From NCBI GenBank assembly GCA_021155045.1, contig JAJNQB010000008.1, forward strand, positions 124,001 to 188,000: DNA of 64,000 nt. Reading direction: 5' to 3'. This document shows, piece after piece, positions 52,029 to 60,799 of the stretch (position 1 is its first letter; every line of letters starts with the position of its first letter). The translations under genes and the position numbers were made by a program. The notes below the pieces were generated by a model. The model worked only from the letters and a program-made list of their open reading frames with translations. It searched no databases and was not told where the DNA came from. This DNA is from Arcticibacter sp. (GTDB taxonomy: Bacteria; Bacteroidota; Bacteroidia; 2-12-FULL-35-15).

Positions 52029-52979
52029 ATGAGTAATATATTAGAAGCAAAAAATATTGTAAAACGTTATGCAAGTCATACTGCTTTGGATGATGTTTCT
52101 ATTGAAATACCTACACAATCTATATTTGGTTTGCTTGGTCCGAATGGAGCAGGAAAAACTTCCTTGATTCGTATCATTAATCAAATAACAGGACCTGATA
52201 GCGGGCAACTTTTTTTTGAAGGGAAAAAACTTGTTCCAGAACATGTTGAGCAAATTGGCTATTTGCCCGAAGAAAGAGGCTTGTACAAAAAAATGGCTGT
52301 TGGTGAACAAGCGTTGTATCTTGCTCAGTTAAAAGGAATGAAAAAAGCCGAAGCAAAAAAGAAATTAAAATTTTGGTTCGAAAAATTTGAAATAGATGCG
52401 TGGTGGAATAAAAAAGTAGAAGAACTATCAAAAGGGATGCAGCAGAAAGTACAATTTATTGTTACCGTTTTGCATGAACCAAAATTATTAATTCTTGATG
52501 AGCCATTCAGTGGCTTTGACCCAATCAATGCTAATATCATTAAAAACGAAATTATAGAACTAAAAGCAAAAGGCTCAACAATAGTTTTTTCAACTCATAA
52601 TATGGGCTCTGTAGAAGAGCTTTGTGATAATATTGCTTTGATTAATAAATCGAAAAAAATTGTTGATGGCACAGTAAAAGAAATTCGCAAGCAATATAAA
52701 TCAAATGTTTTCGAATTGCATTTTACTGGAAACATGATGGGTTTTACGAATGCTTTATGGACGGATGCCAAATTAATTGACCATGTATTTGAAGATGACA
52801 TCAATAAAGCCCAGGTACAATTAATTGACAAAACCACTCCAAACGACTTATTGCAAGCATTGTTGCCTGTTGTTAAGATACAATCATTTAGAGAACTTGT
52901 GCCAAGCATGAACGATATTTTCATTGCAGCAGTAAATCAAGAAAATACATTAGGAACACAAAGTAATTTTACTGAATAA
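52029..52979 (+). CDS. ABC transporter ATP-binding protein (NatA/DUF4162 type)
   Basis: 316 residues. Walker A GPNGAGKTS, ABC signature LSKGMQQKVQ, Walker B LLILDEPFSGFDP and H-loop STHNMGS are present, with a C-terminal DUF4162-like domain. Energises the adjacent ABC-2 permease, whose start overlaps its stop by 1 nt. The substrate is unknown; relatives export sodium or peptides. Confidence 0.93.
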   Translation: MSNILEAKNIVKRYASHTALDDVSIEIPTQSIFGLLGPNGAGKTSLIRIINQITGPDSGQLFFEGKKLVPEHVEQIGYLPEERGLYKKMAVGEQALYLAQLKGMKKAEAKKKLKFWFEKFEIDAWWNKKVEELSKGMQQKVQFIVTVLHEPKLLILDEPFSGFDPINANIIKNEIIELKAKGSTIVFSTHNMGSVEELCDNIALINKSKKIVDGTVKEIRKQYKSNVFELHFTGNMMGFTNALWTDAKLIDHVFEDDINKAQVQLIDKTTPNDLLQALLPVVKIQSFRELVPSMNDIFIAAVNQENTLGTQSNFTE

Positions 52980-54316
52980 TGAGCAAAATAGCCCTTATCA
53001 TAAAACGTGAATATTTATCACGAGTAAAAAAGAAGTCATTTATTTTAATGACCATACTTGGTCCGATACTAATGGCAGGTATTATGATTGTTCCTATTTG
53101 GTTTGCAATGCAAAAACCAGATTTGCAAAAAATAGAAGTAATTGATGATAGTCATTTGTTTGAAGGATTAATTCCGCAAAAAGATTTTGTTCATTTTGAT
53201 TACCCACCTATTAGTTTAGAACAAGCACAAGAAGGATTTTATGATACCAATTACGATGCTATTCTATGGATTTCGAAAAATATTTTAGAAGGTAAAGGCG
53301 CAGTAACCATTTTTTATAAAAAGCAATTGGGTGTTGCTGTAGAGCAACATATTCATACAACATTAAGTAAAATGATGTATGATGTTATGCTTGCAAAAAA
53401 TAAAGTGAATTTAGATGCCATTAAATCTGCCGAAGTAGCATCAAGTTTTAAAATGATAACAAAAGAGTTAGAAGAAAGTGGAAAAAGTAAAGAAACAAAT
53501 ACAGGAGTTAGAATTGGAATTGGTTTGGGTGCCGGAATATTAATTTACATATTTATTTTCTTGTATGGCGTTCAGGTGATGCGTGGCGTAATGGAAGAAA
53601 AAACAAATAGGATTGTAGAAATTATTCTTTCTTCGGTGAAGCCATTTCAATTAATGATGGGTAAAATTATTGGAGTGGCTTTGGTTGGGCTAACACAATT
53701 TATTTTATGGTTAGTTTTAACAGGAACATTATACAGCGTTGCTTCTGCAACACTCTTGAAGGATATTGATTTAAAACAAATTCAACAAAAAGAGGAAGTG
53801 ATAAAGATTGGTGCCGATATTAATTTTTCTAAAATGAAAGCAAATCCTCAGGCTGATGAAATAACAAAAATTTGGAACGATTTAAAAACAATAAATTTTA
53901 CAGCAATAATTTTTTGTTTTTTATTTTATTTTTTAGGAGGTTATTTGCTTTACAGCGCATTGTTTGCTGCTATGGGTTCTGCGGTGGATAGCGAAGCCGA
54001 TACGCAGCAATTTATGCTACCCGTAACAATTCCAATAATATTCTCTATAGTAATGGCACAAACCATTATTCAAGATCCAAATGGACCAACAGCTTTTTGG
54101 CTTTCCATAATTCCGTTTACTTCTCCAATTATAATGATGGTACGTTTACCGTTTGGAGTGCCAGTTTGGGAGCTTGCACTTTCTATGTTTTTGTTAATTG
54201 CAGGATTTTTATTTACTACTTGGTTGGCTGGAAAAATTTATCGTACAGGAATTCTTATGTACGGAAAAAAAGTTACTTGGAAAGAGCTTGGTAAATGGCT
54301 TTTTTATAAAGGATAA
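52979..54316 (+). CDS. ABC-2-type permease (NatB-like)
   Basis: 445 residues: an N-terminal membrane helix (ILMTILGPILMAGIMIVPIW), a large extracytoplasmic domain, then five or six helices (ILIYIFIFLYGVQVMRG, FILWLVLTGTLYSVAS and others). The cytoplasmic motif EEKTNRIVEIILSSVKPFQL is typical of ABC-2/NatB. Pairs with the preceding ATPase. Confidence 0.92.
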   Translation: MSKIALIIKREYLSRVKKKSFILMTILGPILMAGIMIVPIWFAMQKPDLQKIEVIDDSHLFEGLIPQKDFVHFDYPPISLEQAQEGFYDTNYDAILWISKNILEGKGAVTIFYKKQLGVAVEQHIHTTLSKMMYDVMLAKNKVNLDAIKSAEVASSFKMITKELEESGKSKETNTGVRIGIGLGAGILIYIFIFLYGVQVMRGVMEEKTNRIVEIILSSVKPFQLMMGKIIGVALVGLTQFILWLVLTGTLYSVASATLLKDIDLKQIQQKEEVIKIGADINFSKMKANPQADEITKIWNDLKTINFTAIIFCFLFYFLGGYLLYSALFAAMGSAVDSEADTQQFMLPVTIPIIFSIVMAQTIIQDPNGPTAFWLSIIPFTSPIIMMVRLPFGVPVWELALSMFLLIAGFLFTTWLAGKIYRTGILMYGKKVTWKELGKWLFYKG

Positions 54317-54386
54317 TTTATTTCGTTTAATGTTGTTTTGTTTGATTGTAATTGATACTTTTAAACGATAAACACAAACACATTTT

Positions 54387-55316
54387 ATGAAAATTGCCAT
54401 TATTGATTTAGGGACAAATACATTCAATTTATTAATAGTAGAACTTCATCCTGATAATTGCTATACTCCACTGTTTCAAAATAAAATTTCGGTTAAGTTA
54501 GGAGAAGGTGGTATAACAAATAATCATATCGGACAAGAACCTTTTGAACGTGGTTTACAGGCATTGGCTGATCATCTTGTTGAAATCAAAAAATACAAGT
54601 GTGAAAAAATAATGGCATTTGCTACTTCAGCAATGCGTGAGGCAAGTAATGGAAAAGAATTTGTTCAGCAAGCAAAAGAAAAATTGAATATTGATATTCA
54701 GGTTATATCGGGAGATAAAGAAGCTGAATTGATTTATTATGGGGTACGCAAAGCTGTTGATATGGATGAGCAGGCAAAATCTTTAATAATTGATATCGGT
54801 GGTGGCAGTACAGAATTTATAATAGCAACCAAGAATGAAATATTTTGGAAACAAAGTTTTTTATTAGGGGCAGCACGTTTATTAGAAATATTTAAACCTT
54901 CTGATCCAATTACTGTTGAAGAAGTTGATTCTATAAATAGCTATTTGCAGAAAGAGCTTCAGCCATTATTTGAAGCAGTAAAAAAATATCCTGTAGTAGA
55001 ATTAATAGGCTCGTCTGGCTCATTTGATTCATTAGCTGAAATGATTGCACATAAATATTTTACACCTGATATTTTTGAAGGAAAAACTGATTTTGAATTT
55101 CATATTCCTCATTGCTTAGAAATTTATGAAATACTTATAAAATCTACCAAACAAGAACGATTAAACATGAAAGGTTTGGTTAGGATGAGAGTAGATATGA
55201 TGGTAATTTCAGCTATTTTGGTTCATTTTGTAGTTCAAAATTTTGCAATTGAAAAAATGAGATTATCTACCTTCTCATTAAAAGAAGGCGTTTTATATGA
55301 ATTGATGAATGCATAA
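54387..55316 (+). CDS. Exopolyphosphatase / pppGpp phosphohydrolase family (Ppx/GppA)
   Basis: 309 residues with the actin-like fold motifs IDLGTNTFNLLIVEL, FATSAMREASNG, ISGDKEAELIYYGV and IDIGGGSTEFII. Lacks the C-terminal HD-like domain of long Ppx, as is normal for short members. Degrades polyphosphate or pppGpp; which cannot be told from sequence. Confidence 0.9.
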   Translation: MKIAIIDLGTNTFNLLIVELHPDNCYTPLFQNKISVKLGEGGITNNHIGQEPFERGLQALADHLVEIKKYKCEKIMAFATSAMREASNGKEFVQQAKEKLNIDIQVISGDKEAELIYYGVRKAVDMDEQAKSLIIDIGGGSTEFIIATKNEIFWKQSFLLGAARLLEIFKPSDPITVEEVDSINSYLQKELQPLFEAVKKYPVVELIGSSGSFDSLAEMIAHKYFTPDIFEGKTDFEFHIPHCLEIYEILIKSTKQERLNMKGLVRMRVDMMVISAILVHFVVQNFAIEKMRLSTFSLKEGVLYELMNA

Positions 55317-55352
55317 TTTTTTATATTTTTAATTAATTAAAAAAAATAATTT

Positions 55353-56516
55353 ATGGCAAAGATTTTAGTTATTGATGACGAAAAAAGTATTCGTAAAACA
55401 TTACGAGAAATATTAGAATATGAAAAATATCAAGTAGATGAAGCTGCTGATGGCGCTGAAGGATTATCTCTAATTGAAAAGAATAAATACGATATTATTT
55501 TATGCGATATTAAAATGCCTAAAATAGATGGTATTGAAGTGCTTGAAAAAATTATGTCGAGTGCTATTGATACTCCCGTTGTGATGATTTCTGGGCATGG
55601 CAATATTGAAACTGCTGTGGAAGCCGTAAAAAAAGGAGCATTTGATTTTATTTCTAAACCACTTGATTTAAATCGTTTGTTGGTAACTATCCGCAATGCT
55701 ATGGATAAATCAACTTTGGTTACAGAAACAAAAGTTTTAAAAAAGAAAGTAAATAAAACGTACGATATTATTGGAGAATCGAAAGCGATTATTCAAATAA
55801 AAGAAATGATTGAACGTGTTGCACCCACGGATGCTCGCGTTTTAGTTACAGGAGGAAATGGAAGTGGGAAAGAATTGGTTGCACGATGGTTGCACGAAAA
55901 AAGCAGCAGAGCAAATGCTCCATTAATAGAAGTAAATTGTGCTGCAATTCCAAGTGAATTAATCGAGAGTGAACTTTTTGGGCATGAAAAAGGAGCTTTT
56001 ACCTCTGCAATTAATCAACGCAAAGGTAAGTTTGAGCAAGCAGAAGGAGGAACATTATTTATGGACGAAATAGGTGATATGAGTTTATCTGCTCAAGCAA
56101 AAGTTTTACGTGCATTGCAAGAAAATAAAATAACGAGAGTTGGGGGAGAAAAAGAAATAAAAGTAAATGTTCGTGTGGTAGCCGCTACCAATAAAGATTT
56201 ACAAAAAGAAATAGAAAAAGGAAATTTTAGGGAAGATTTATACCATCGTTTGAGTGTAATTTTAATTCATGTTCCTTCTTTAAACGAAAGAAAGGATGAT
56301 ATTCCAATTTTGGCTGAACATTTTTTAAATCAACTGTGTGAAGAACATGGAATGCCTAAAAAATCATTTACTAAAGAAGCTATTAAGGAATTACAGAAAA
56401 TTAATTGGACTGGGAATATTCGTGAGTTCAGAAATGTTGTAGAGCGGTTAATTATTCTTTGTGATAAAAGTATTTCTGATAAAGATGTAACCGCTTATGC
56501 AAACAAAGGGAAATAA
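55353..56516 (+). CDS. Sigma54-type response regulator without DNA-binding domain
   Basis: 387 residues. Receiver domain 1-120 with phospho-acceptor D52 (IILCDIKMPKIDG), then an AAA+ domain with Walker A TGGNGSGKE, the sigma54-contact loop GAFTSA (usually GAFTGA), Walker B GGTLFMDEIGDM and sensor II GNIREFRNVVER. The protein stops about 20 residues later with no Fis-type HTH, which NtrC proteins normally have. It may act at sigma54 promoters from solution or through a partner. No histidine kinase is adjacent. Confidence 0.93.
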   Translation: MAKILVIDDEKSIRKTLREILEYEKYQVDEAADGAEGLSLIEKNKYDIILCDIKMPKIDGIEVLEKIMSSAIDTPVVMISGHGNIETAVEAVKKGAFDFISKPLDLNRLLVTIRNAMDKSTLVTETKVLKKKVNKTYDIIGESKAIIQIKEMIERVAPTDARVLVTGGNGSGKELVARWLHEKSSRANAPLIEVNCAAIPSELIESELFGHEKGAFTSAINQRKGKFEQAEGGTLFMDEIGDMSLSAQAKVLRALQENKITRVGGEKEIKVNVRVVAATNKDLQKEIEKGNFREDLYHRLSVILIHVPSLNERKDDIPILAEHFLNQLCEEHGMPKKSFTKEAIKELQKINWTGNIREFRNVVERLIILCDKSISDKDVTAYANKGK

Positions 56517-56519
56517 ATT

Positions 56520-57242
56520 TTAATCCCAGCCGCTTGCTAAAACATCAACAAGATGCATCATTTTAATTTCTTTACCTTGCTTTTTAGCGTAAGCATCTAA
56601 ATGTAATAAGCATGATGAATCAGTAGATATTACATATTCTGCACCTGTTTCTAATACGTTTTGCATTTTTTGTTCACCCATACCAATAGCAATTGGCTCA
56701 AATTTTACAGAAAAATTTCCACCAAATCCACAGCATGTTTCAACATCTTTCATTTCACGTAATTCTAAACCTCTAACCTTTTCTAATAATATTCTAGGCT
56801 CACGCTTAATTCCATATTCTCTTAATCCAGCACATGAATCGTGGTAAGTAGCAATGCCATCAAGCTTTGCACCTAAATCAGTAATTTTTAAAACGTTTAC
56901 TAAAAAGTCAGAAAATTCAAACATGTTTTTTTGAATCTGTTTGTATTCATTGTGCAAAACAGAATTATGAAACATTTCAGGATAATAGTTTTTTACAAAT
57001 CCAGAACAAGAAGCAGAAGGTGTTACAATGTATCTATCGTTTTGGAATTCACGAATAAACTTTTCACCAACGGTTTTGCAGTCGTCTTGATAACCAGCGT
57101 TAAAAGCAGGTTGTCCACAACACGTTTGTTCGGGATTATAGTTTACACCACAACCAACTTTTTCAAGAATTTTCACCATATTAAATCCTACTTCTGGATA
57201 AATTTGGTCAATAAAACAAGGAATAAATATATCTACAATCAT
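56520..57242 (-). CDS. LutA/GlpC-like CCG-domain iron-sulfur protein
   Basis: About 240 residues with two CCG (DUF224) domains: VDIFIPCFIDQIYPEVG and TCCGQPAFNAGY, then DSCAGLREYG and CCGFGGNFSVKF. Such domains bind noncanonical Fe-S clusters. Similar to LutA of L-lactate utilisation, but LutB and LutC are not adjacent. ATG 57242 is used instead of an upstream TTG. Confidence 0.88.
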   Translation of the reverse strand: MIVDIFIPCFIDQIYPEVGFNMVKILEKVGCGVNYNPEQTCCGQPAFNAGYQDDCKTVGEKFIREFQNDRYIVTPSASCSGFVKNYYPEMFHNSVLHNEYKQIQKNMFEFSDFLVNVLKITDLGAKLDGIATYHDSCAGLREYGIKREPRILLEKVRGLELREMKDVETCCGFGGNFSVKFEPIAIGMGEQKMQNVLETGAEYVISTDSSCLLHLDAYAKKQGKEIKMMHLVDVLASGWD

Positions 57243-57324
57243 TAAGTTCAATTATCGAATTGGATACGAATTTACAAAATTATGAATATGAAAATTAGTA
57301 TTTATTGTAGTCGTTGAAAACTAA

Positions 57325-58626
57325 TTAAACAACATTTTTAGATCTAGGAATGGTTAAAAGGATTACAAACCCTAAAAAGAAAAATACTATCAATGCCAAA
57401 ATAGAATTTCTCATGCCTCCAGTTATTCCCTCTATTGCTCCAAACGAAAACATTCCAATTACTATTCCTATTTTTTCACATACATCGTAAAAGCTGAAGA
57501 AAGATGCATTGTCTTCTGTTTCTGGTAATAGCTTCGAATACGTTGAACGTGACAAAGATTGAATTCCGCCCATTACTAAACCTACTGAGCATGCTACCAC
57601 ATAAAAAGAATTTGGTGTATAAACATAAGCATAAGTTCCAAAACAAATAAGTATCCAAATGCATAGCGTTATTCCTAATGCTTTAATATTTCCAATTTTT
57701 TTAGAAATTCTAGAAAACAAGAATGACCCTAAAATACCAACAAATTGAATTAATAATACACTTGTTATTAGGTTGCTATCTTCTAATCCAACAATTTCTT
57801 TTTTTGCAAACATAACAGCAACAATCATAACAGTTTGTACTCCCATACTATAAATAAAGAAAGCAATTAAATATCGTTTTAATTGTTTTATGTGTTTTAG
57901 CTCATTCCATACTTTCCATAATTCTTTAAATCCTTTAAAAACGATATTGCCAGATGCTGTCTGATTTTTTGTACCACTGGGTAATCTTCTAAATGTAATT
58001 TGTGCAAACCCAATCCACCAAATTGCAACTGAAATAAATGCATAGCGAGCATTCATATCGAATCCTTTAATTAATACTAAATTAATTATCAATAAGATTG
58101 CACTTCCGAAATACCCCATTCCAAAACCTTTTGCACTTACTTTGTCGTGATCAATTGGATCTGCAATTTCTGGTAAATAAGCATTGTAAAAAACTAAACT
58201 TCCCCAAAAACCAACACTTGCAAGTAAAACAGATAACAAACTCAGTCCTAAATTTTCTAAATTAAAAAAATACAAGGATGCACAACTTAATGAACCTAAA
58301 AGACAAAAAAACTGCATAAACCTTTTTTTGTTCCCGCTGTAGTCTGCAATTCCAGAAAGAATAGGCGAAAAAATAGAAACAATGATAAAAGAGAGTGCTA
58401 CTATATAATCATATAGTTCGGTGTTTTTGAAACTATGTCCAAATAAATTTACTATATCACTTATTACATTTCCGTCAACATCTTTTGTGCTTGTAACATT
58501 CACATAAAAAATAGGAAATATGGCAGATGTTATAACTAAAGGATAAGAAGAGTTTGCCCAATCATAAAATGCCCAAGCATTTATTAATTTTTTGCTTCCT
58601 TTTGGTAAATTGTTCGTTTGACTCAT
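57325..58626 (-). CDS. UMF1/Atg22-family MFS transporter
   Basis: 433 residues, 11-12 membrane helices. The N-terminal signature AWAFYDWANSSYPLVITSAI and GSLVFYNAYLPEIAD, and SRSTYSKLLPETEDNASFF in the second half, are typical of the vacuole effluxer Atg22-like family. Substrate unknown, possibly amino acids. Lies 28 nt upstream (in transcript order after) of the OmpA-like gene. Confidence 0.9.
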   Translation of the reverse strand: MSQTNNLPKGSKKLINAWAFYDWANSSYPLVITSAIFPIFYVNVTSTKDVDGNVISDIVNLFGHSFKNTELYDYIVALSFIIVSIFSPILSGIADYSGNKKRFMQFFCLLGSLSCASLYFFNLENLGLSLLSVLLASVGFWGSLVFYNAYLPEIADPIDHDKVSAKGFGMGYFGSAILLIINLVLIKGFDMNARYAFISVAIWWIGFAQITFRRLPSGTKNQTASGNIVFKGFKELWKVWNELKHIKQLKRYLIAFFIYSMGVQTVMIVAVMFAKKEIVGLEDSNLITSVLLIQFVGILGSFLFSRISKKIGNIKALGITLCIWILICFGTYAYVYTPNSFYVVACSVGLVMGGIQSLSRSTYSKLLPETEDNASFFSFYDVCEKIGIVIGMFSFGAIEGITGGMRNSILALIVFFFLGFVILLTIPRSKNVV

Positions 58627-58654
58627 AAAATGTTTTAAGTATCAGTTAGCTAAT

Positions 58655-59752
58655 TTACTCTTTTATTACAATGAACTCTACTCTTCTGTTTTTTGCTTTG
58701 TTTTCTTCAGAATCGTTAGGTGCGATTGGTTGCGATGGTCCCACTCCTTTATATGACATTGGATTGATACAATCTTTTTCTTTTAAATAATTATAAACTG
58801 CTTTTGCTCTTTCTTTTGATAATTTTCTATTCGCATATTCATTTCCATCATTATCAGTATGCCCTACAACTTGTATTTCCGCAAAAGGATGATTATTTAA
58901 AATCTCTACCATTTTATCTAAAATTTTATAGGATTGTGTTTTTATAACAGCACTTCCTGTTTCAAATTGAAGTTTAGTTATTTCAATAACGTCTCCTGCA
59001 TTTAAGTTTTCGGGAAAAAGAGGAATTGCATTTGCAATTGCATATTTGTAAGCAGTAATAGAGTCTATAATTGTTGTTTTCTTTTTAAGTGAAATATCAT
59101 CAATATAATAATATGCTTCTTTAAATTCAAATAAATTCCATTTATTTACACGAACCATATCTTGTTTCATCAGATTAAAGTTCCCGATAATGATATATTT
59201 CTCTCCTCCTTTAGCTACATAGTTTCCTTTGATGGGAACCCAATCAAATGTTCCAGAAATGCCTTTTGAATAACTAGTATCAATTTGATTTTCTTTTGTA
59301 AATTCCATTTTGTTACTATACACTTCTTGCGAAAAATAGACTCCAAGCTGTTTTAATGTTACTGTGCTTGCGCCCAACAATCTTACATACATTCTAAAAC
59401 TATATGTTTGCCCGCGCTCAAGAGGTTCTGTTAAGGCAACGTACATATATTCTTTGTATTCTGACTGAAACCTTAAGCCAGCATAACAACTTCCACTATG
59501 AGCACCTTTGAAACGGGACGTATCTCTTTTCTCTGGCTTCATAAAATAGTCCACTGTTCCAACATTCTTCCAAGGAATGGCATTGGTTATTGTATTTGAT
59601 TTATTCTTGTGTGTTTCGAAACCTGGGTTGGGGACAAGATTTTTGTTTTTTGTTTGTCCGAAAGCATTATAAATGAAAAGCAAAATCCAAAAAAGAAAAA
59701 AATATTTTTTCAAAAATAAATTTGGGGAATTTTTATTTTGCTTTACAATCAT
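58655..59752 (-). CDS. OmpA-family protein with N-terminal beta domain
   Basis: 365 residues: signal peptide (FFLFWILLFIYNAFGQ), a beta-rich N-terminal domain resembling a carbohydrate-binding module (LVPNPGFETHKNKSN, YYIDDISLKKK), and a C-terminal OmpA peptidoglycan-binding domain (EIQVVGHTDNDGNEYANRKL, RAKAVYNYLKEKDC, NRRVEFIV). Sits in the periplasm or outer membrane, tethered to the cell wall. Starts 3 nt after hemE. Confidence 0.9.
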   Translation of the reverse strand: MIVKQNKNSPNLFLKKYFFLFWILLFIYNAFGQTKNKNLVPNPGFETHKNKSNTITNAIPWKNVGTVDYFMKPEKRDTSRFKGAHSGSCYAGLRFQSEYKEYMYVALTEPLERGQTYSFRMYVRLLGASTVTLKQLGVYFSQEVYSNKMEFTKENQIDTSYSKGISGTFDWVPIKGNYVAKGGEKYIIIGNFNLMKQDMVRVNKWNLFEFKEAYYYIDDISLKKKTTIIDSITAYKYAIANAIPLFPENLNAGDVIEITKLQFETGSAVIKTQSYKILDKMVEILNNHPFAEIQVVGHTDNDGNEYANRKLSKERAKAVYNYLKEKDCINPMSYKGVGPSQPIAPNDSEENKAKNRRVEFIVIKE

Positions 59753-59755
59753 ATT

Positions 59756-60781
59756 TTAAAATCGAAATTCTTTTATTGTATCAACAAAAAATTTCACTTT
59801 GTCTTTGTCTAAATCAGGATAAAGCCCATGTCCAAGATTAGCAATGTGTTTTTCTGGACCAAAAGCTTTTAACATTTTAATTGTTTCTTTTTTTATTGTT
59901 TCATAATCGGCATATAACAAACATGGATCCATATTTCCTTGTAATGTTTTACTTGCACCTATCATAGAACGGGACTCTTTGATATCCATTGTCCAGTCTA
60001 AACCAATGGTATTACATTTTAAATTTCCCATTTCTCGCCTTGCAAAATGTGCATCTTTAGCAAAAACAGTTAAAGGAACTTCGTTGATAGCATCACATAT
60101 TTGAGAGATGTATTTTAATGCAAATTGGTTGTATTGTTCTGGAGATAAGACACCAGCCCAGCTATCAAACAGTTGTAACATATCAGCACCAGCGATAATT
60201 TGCCCTTTTAAATAATTAATAGTACTGTCGGTAATTTTTTGTAATAAAACATGCGATAGTTCAGGATGAGTATATAAAAACTTTTTTGCTTTAGAAAAAG
60301 TTTTGCTTCCGCTTCCTTCTATCATGTAAGCAAAAATTGTCCATGGAGCACCAGCAAAACCAATTAGTGGAACACGATTGTTTAATTCTTTTTTTGTAAG
60401 TTTTATAGCATCAATCACATAATGCAAGTCTCCTGCTTGCGCAACCCTCAGCTGGTTAATATCATCAAGAGAAGTTATTGTTTTTTCAAACCATGGACCT
60501 TTCGCTTCAATCATTTGATAGGGTAATCCCATCGCTTCAGGAATTACCAAAATATCAGAAAAAATTATTGCAGCATCTACTCCTAAAATATCAACAGGCT
60601 GAATAGTAACTTCACAAGCAAATTCGGGTGTTTCAACCAATTCTTTAAATCCACCCATTTTTGAACGCACCTCTCTGTATTCAGGTAAAATTCTTCCAGC
60701 TTGGCGCATTAACCAAACGGGTGTTCTTTCTGTCTTTTCTCCTCTTGCTGCTCTTAATATTAAATCATTTTTTAAACTCAT
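59756..60781 (-). CDS. hemE: Uroporphyrinogen decarboxylase
   Basis: 341-residue enzyme of heme synthesis that decarboxylates uroporphyrinogen III to coproporphyrinogen III. Signature TPVWLMRQAGRILPEYRE with catalytic Arg and Asp, FAGAPWTIFAYMIEG and the C-terminal NLGHGLYPD. Supplies heme to the many cytochromes of this window. 18 nt after the acylase gene. Confidence 0.96.
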   Translation of the reverse strand: MSLKNDLILRAARGEKTERTPVWLMRQAGRILPEYREVRSKMGGFKELVETPEFACEVTIQPVDILGVDAAIIFSDILVIPEAMGLPYQMIEAKGPWFEKTITSLDDINQLRVAQAGDLHYVIDAIKLTKKELNNRVPLIGFAGAPWTIFAYMIEGSGSKTFSKAKKFLYTHPELSHVLLQKITDSTINYLKGQIIAGADMLQLFDSWAGVLSPEQYNQFALKYISQICDAINEVPLTVFAKDAHFARREMGNLKCNTIGLDWTMDIKESRSMIGASKTLQGNMDPCLLYADYETIKKETIKMLKAFGPEKHIANLGHGLYPDLDKDKVKFFVDTIKEFRF

Positions 60782-60799
60782 ATTGTAAAAGTAATTATT

